A stretch of 64,000 nucleotides of DNA, from NCBI GenBank assembly GCA_028023455.1, contig JAQFVV010007256.1:1-64000 (forward strand), read 5' to 3'. Positions 59,966 to 64,000 of the stretch are shown piece after piece. Position 1 is the first letter of the stretch, and every line of letters begins with the position of its first letter. The DNA comes from Epiperipatus broadwayi. Taxonomy: Eukaryota; Onychophora; Udeonychophora; Euonychophora; Peripatidae. A program made the position numbers and the translations under genes. The notes below the pieces were generated by a model. The model made no database searches. It was not told the origin of the DNA and saw only the letters and a list, made by a program, of their open reading frames with translations.

Positions 59966-61579
59966 CTAAAAAATAAGAGCTTCAATCACTGTGTGAAAAT
60001 TTGTGTGAGTTACAAAAAGTTTGCAGCACTGGATATTCATTGCTTTATCATTAAATCTTTGATTTACTTTTATATGACAAGCAATTGTTATATTTATATG
60101 ACAATTGATGCTATCCAGGAAGGTGATGAAGGAGAATTCCTGAAATATATACATATAGCAAAATCATTTGTTAATATTTTCATTTGGTATAATGATTATC
60201 TCACACCCTATGATGGTAGCTACCATCTCTCCAGTCTCATTTGTATTAATCTATTAATTACACACACAGACTTCATGTTTGCCACAAGTAGTGTTACTGA
60301 AATTAATTAATGGTAAATGAATTCATATAGACATATAATTTACTGTTACCATCTTGGATTTTATCAATATAAAGCTTTTGAATTGCTGGCATCTGTTTTT
60401 TAAAGCATTTGAGTTATCTTCACACTTTAAACATATAATGTTAAATTTGTGTTCATGTGTGAAGAATTAATATCTGAAACACTCCAAACTGAACAAAAAA
60501 AAAAGATGTCTAAAACACTAAGTGAAAAGACAATTTTTATTGAGTACCGTTTTTAAAAACTCCATTTTGAAACTATTCAGGCAATTGACATTATTTCTTA
60601 AATAATACTTTTTAAAACATGTAATTTTCATACGACTGTAGTATCACTAGTTTATTTTCCAATAATATGTAAGAAAATAAATTTACTAATTATAAAACTT
60701 ACTTTGAAAAATGATATTTACTAAGGCTGCAACCTCAAAAATGTGTGCATAAAAATGTGATAGTAGGGACCTTTACAGGTCTTAACCACAAGCTTATGTT
60801 TTGGAAGAAAAGAGGAGAACCCTTCTTTACTTCAACCTACTTTCTATATAAATAGGTGAAGCTGAAGTGGTTAGATCTGAAAGTGTGAAGCTATTCAATA
60901 TTTCACTGATTAAGACCACATTTCTTATTACATATTAATACTCGTGAAATTTTCGATTTATGAATCAATGGAAAGATCTTATAGTTAGAAATCTATTATG
61001 ATAATTTAAAGTTGTAATTATAAATTTATTTAAACGCACATTAATTATATTAATTACGTAAGTAATATTTACTGTTAAAATCACATTGGCTTTCCTTAAT
61101 CCTCTCACAAACCTAAGATAAGGCTAATCTTCTATATCATAAAGTCTATGAAATACTTACATATTAGACCAGCTGTGAACTATAATGTATATATTAATTT
61201 GGTGATAACTTTCTAACCTTATGATTTTGTAAAATAATGTCTACACGGAATCTTCTGACAAATTTCATCAATCAATTTTTTTAGCACAAAATGGTGAGCT
61301 ATAACTTTATTTAGTGAAAAAAAAACCTAAACTTTTAGCATTATAAATTTATTCCAATAAAAAACAAGAGCAAAAGATTATTACAATTACTGATGTGAAA
61401 CCACATTTTTTTTATATCATGTAAATTGTAAACGAACGCATCCCATTTTTTAAAACAAAATTAGCAGTGAAATCAACATTTTGAGCAATCATTTTCTCCC
61501 ATCGAAACATTATCTAATATTCAGGTAAAAAAAATAAAATAATTATTTTCTTTTTACAATATTATAAATTTGTAAACAA
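59966..61579. other. No gene seen
   Basis: AT-rich DNA. A 105-codon open frame at 59,993-60,310 has no recognised domain, splice context or codon bias and is left uncalled. Confidence 0.4.
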
Positions 61580-61735
61580 GGCAAAACTCTCTATACAGTA
61601 CTGCCACCCTGTGCCAACCAGAGTAATCATGGATGCCAGAAGGCTTGTGCATAAAATCCCTATCTAATGCCTACTTATCCAATATCCCCAGATTAGTTTT
61701 TGGTTGTGGCCTTCATCAGTGAGAGTTTTGCCTTG
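61580..61735 (-). repeat. Hammerhead-like terminal-repeat family, copy on minus strand
   Basis: The minus strand reads CTCACTGATGAAGGCCACAA, CCAAAAACTAATCTGGGGAT, ATTGGATAAGTAGGCATTAG, then ATGCACAAGCCTTCTGGCAT and GTTGGCACAGGGTGGCAG. Same family as 41,695 and 56,225-56,990. The GTC cleavage site reads ATC. Confidence 0.6.
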
Positions 61736-62625
61736 TTTATAAACAATTATGTGCTAGTACAAGAGGTAGTGATCATGTGATATAAATTTGTTTAATTTGG
61801 TCTTTGTTCAAACATTTGTTTGTACTGTTGACTTTCACCACATTAGATCCCATATATAAATACTATCTAAGAGTTGCTGTAGCAGAGGATTTTGCCCTGT
61901 AGTTATTTAAAGATAAAAACTATGTTATAAAGGATTTATTTTGTGCAAAGGGTGTTATATTTCTTAAAAATATATAGCTTATAAATGTTGTTCACAAATT
62001 AGTTTAAATCTTGTTCGTTAGTTTTTCTTTGCTGTCATTCAGCACTTAATCTTTCAATTATTTCTTTCAATCTATAAAGAATTTACTTATTGTTATCTTG
62101 TTTTAGACATAATTGTTATCTTCATTAGCACTTCTCTTTTATTTCATCCCCTCTTATGGTATTATTGAGATATCGGGTAATTTTTCTTTTTTCATTTAAA
62201 AGAATTTATCCATCTTCACTCAGTAAAGATTTTCATTAATAACTAATTTAATTTATTAAATAATCATTCTACGACAAAGATCCTGGTCTTTATTATATAG
62301 TAAAATATTCAGTTGAAGCCTATTTTATTTGAGTTTACAATGTTTTAAAGTTATTTATATTTGTTTAAATGTTTTGTATCTTCAACCTTCTATATATATT
62401 CAAATAAAAAAATTATTTCACTACTTGTTTGTAATTTATTAAATTTTATATCCACAAAAACTCACTATCCTTGCATGGCAGATATAAATAAGTGCTAGTT
62501 AAGTTTTTATTTGCAATAAATTTGTCTGCCTAGCATTTTGGAAGTATTTATAAAGTTATTAAAACGCATTATTAATCAGTTTATCATCTTTGCCAGTGTA
62601 TTATTCTGGTTTAAAAATGCGTTTT

Positions 62626-62734
62626 CTGTCAAGCGTTGTTAGCCGAGAGATCAGCGCTGCTGCCTTGCAAGCAAGCAGTTGGTTGCAGACAATTGTTGCG
62701 GGTTCCCTCCTGGCCGATGCTATGACATATAAAA
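62626..62734 (+). repeat. tRNA-derived SINE (third family) with target duplication
   Basis: AGCGTTGTTAGCCGAGAGAT, CAGCGCTGC, CTTGCAAGCAAGCAG and GCGGGTTCCCTCC match the copy at 40,867. It is flanked by AAAAATGCGTTTT at 62,613-62,625 and 62,735-62,747, a 13-bp target duplication that proves insertion. Confidence 0.88.
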
Positions 62735-62747
62735 AAAAATGCGTTTT

Positions 62748-63515
62748 TTTAATTACAATGTAATAACAGTGGTTTGCTTAAAATATAAAAGTGTTTTTTT
62801 TCTTATTAATTAATATGTTAATAATAGCAATTTATATTTCCATTATGCAAATAAAAACTGTCAGATTGTTAAGATCTGCCAGAAAGTACTATAAGGTTAT
62901 TTCTGATAAAAAGCTTAAGTTAGATGTCTTGTAAAATTATCAAAAACAATCGTATTTGAGAAAATTGGATTCTGATTGGAAATTGAAAAAATATAAGACA
63001 AAGATCCAATCTCACCAAGAACAGCCATCAAACATCTAAATGAGCAATGGATAAGAAAAAAAAAGAGACCAAATGGCTGTGAATGTATAGAAAGAAAATC
63101 TAATGATTGTTAAAATGAATTAAGAAATGTGGAAATCATTAAGTGGTGGAAAGTCAAAGCTCAGTTTCTATCTGTAACAAATTTGTGTATTTAGCATTAT
63201 GCATCAAAGTATATTATCTGTACTGATATTTATATTAAGTTTTCTGTTCAAAGTTAGCTGTTGTTTGTCACTCTCTTGATAACTCTAAAATAAATATAAC
63301 ATTTTTGATGTGACTAATGCTAATTAATCATTTCTTTCCAAAACTCTTACAAACGACAACTCATGTATTTCTTACTCTTTATAAATCCTGAAATTATTTA
63401 TTTTTCTCATATGCTATTCAAATCCCCTATAATTACATGTAAATTCTAAGTATATAAATTATATTTGTATTGAAATTATTGCAGATTCAACCTGTATCCT
63501 GACCATCTCTCTTCT
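62748..63515. other. No gene seen
   Basis: AT-rich DNA. A short stretch at 62,985-63,080 (CCAATCTCACCAAGAACAGC, GAAAAAAAAAGAGACC) could be a decayed LINE fragment, but I cannot place it. Confidence 0.35.
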
Positions 63516-63519
63516 ATGT

Positions 63520-63895
63520 ATTTAAATGGTCAAGGTTCTATTCATGAGGGATCAGATTGACTTAAAGTCAACATAGGCATGACAATAATTTTGGCATCAA
63601 CAAGAAACTTGGGTATTCCATGGTATGGATGATTGAAGAGTTGAAGGATGGAATGGATTGGAGCCCGTTCATTAAAGTTTGAAGATTTGCTATCTTAATA
63701 TAAACTGAGCACTGATTATATATATATGTGGGAGATAATGATCTAAACCAATTGACGAGTGCTGATTCAGCACAAAATACTTATATTGGTGGTCATTTAT
63801 CTTTTTCACACTATGTAGTCATGTGTATGGGTTGTACGAGATAGAGTGAATAACTGAAGGGAGTTTAAAAGTCTGTGTTCAAATTCCTTATACAA
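63520..63895 (+). repeat. tRNA-related SINE (first family), near full length
   Basis: TTTAAATGGTCAAGGTTCTA, GAGGGATCAGATTGACTTAA, TAAACTGAGCACTGATTATA, ACCAATTGACGAGTGCTG and the tRNA-like end (GGGTTGTACGAGATAGAGTG, TGTGTTCAAATTCC) follow each other as in the copy at 42,950-43,325. Confidence 0.7.
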
Positions 63896-64000
63896 TAATT
63901 ATATTCTATTTTAATAAAAATATTTATTACTCTTAATTTTCCCTCATGTGCCCCCCCCCCTCTTTCATTATCAAGAGCAAACAAAAAAAATCTTACAAAT

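Noticed and set aside
59993-60310. 105-codon ORF, the longest uncalled plus-strand frame
   Set aside because: No recognised domain, no splice or promoter context, and composition typical of chance frames in this DNA.

Overview
The window is AT-rich nuclear DNA from an animal, most likely an invertebrate. Four things point that way: two spliced exons of a gamma-glutamyltransferase with consensus GT/AG borders and long introns, several metazoan retroelement classes (RTE and CR1/L2-type LINEs, a Penelope-like element, tRNA-derived SINEs), a hAT-type MITE, and an abundance of fold-back repeats. A lophotrochozoan such as a mollusc would fit, but that is a guess. There is no sign of bacterial gene organisation, and most open reading frames of 60-100 codons are chance or repeat-derived.

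Layout. Positions 1-11,636 are one nearly complete, young LTR retrotransposon. Two almost identical LTRs of about 4.27 kb (the left one truncated by the window edge) flank only 3.16 kb of internal DNA. The internal part holds a primer-binding-like site, one 455-codon coiled-coil, lysine-rich ORF (a candidate gag-like protein) and a polypurine tract, with no recognisable protease, reverse transcriptase or integrase. The architecture resembles a large retrotransposon derivative. From 11.6 to 28.9 kb lie old repeats: decayed RTE and CR1-type LINE pieces, a 403-bp hAT MITE with an 8-bp target duplication, palindromic SINE and fold-back units, and a long minus-strand CR1/L2-type LINE (about 24.5-28.7 kb) with PHD-like, coiled-coil, esterase-like, endonuclease, reverse transcriptase and C-terminal zinc-knuckle-like remnants.

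The only host gene recognised is a plus-strand GGT1-like gene. One exon (28,895-29,107) encodes the membrane anchor and the start of the enzyme, and the next (39,844-39,966) encodes the conserved block ending near GIGGGF. They are separated by a 10.7-kb intron and are phase-compatible. The start codon lies in an upstream exon that I could not find, and the catalytic-threonine exons must lie beyond the window. The intron holds a cluster of Penelope-like element remnants (reverse transcriptase tail, GIY-YIG endonuclease) with tandem and inverted terminal repeats that contain three hammerhead-ribozyme-like cores.

From 40 to 64 kb the sequence is intronic or intergenic repeat DNA: tRNA-derived SINEs, two TIR elements of about 1.2 kb from one family, a more GC-rich minisatellite island, RTE fragments, and a series of near-perfect palindromes including a nested 2-kb one. 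The most distinctive items are the giant-LTR gag-only element, the hammerhead-bearing Penelope repeats, and the duplicated splice donor of the second GGT exon.
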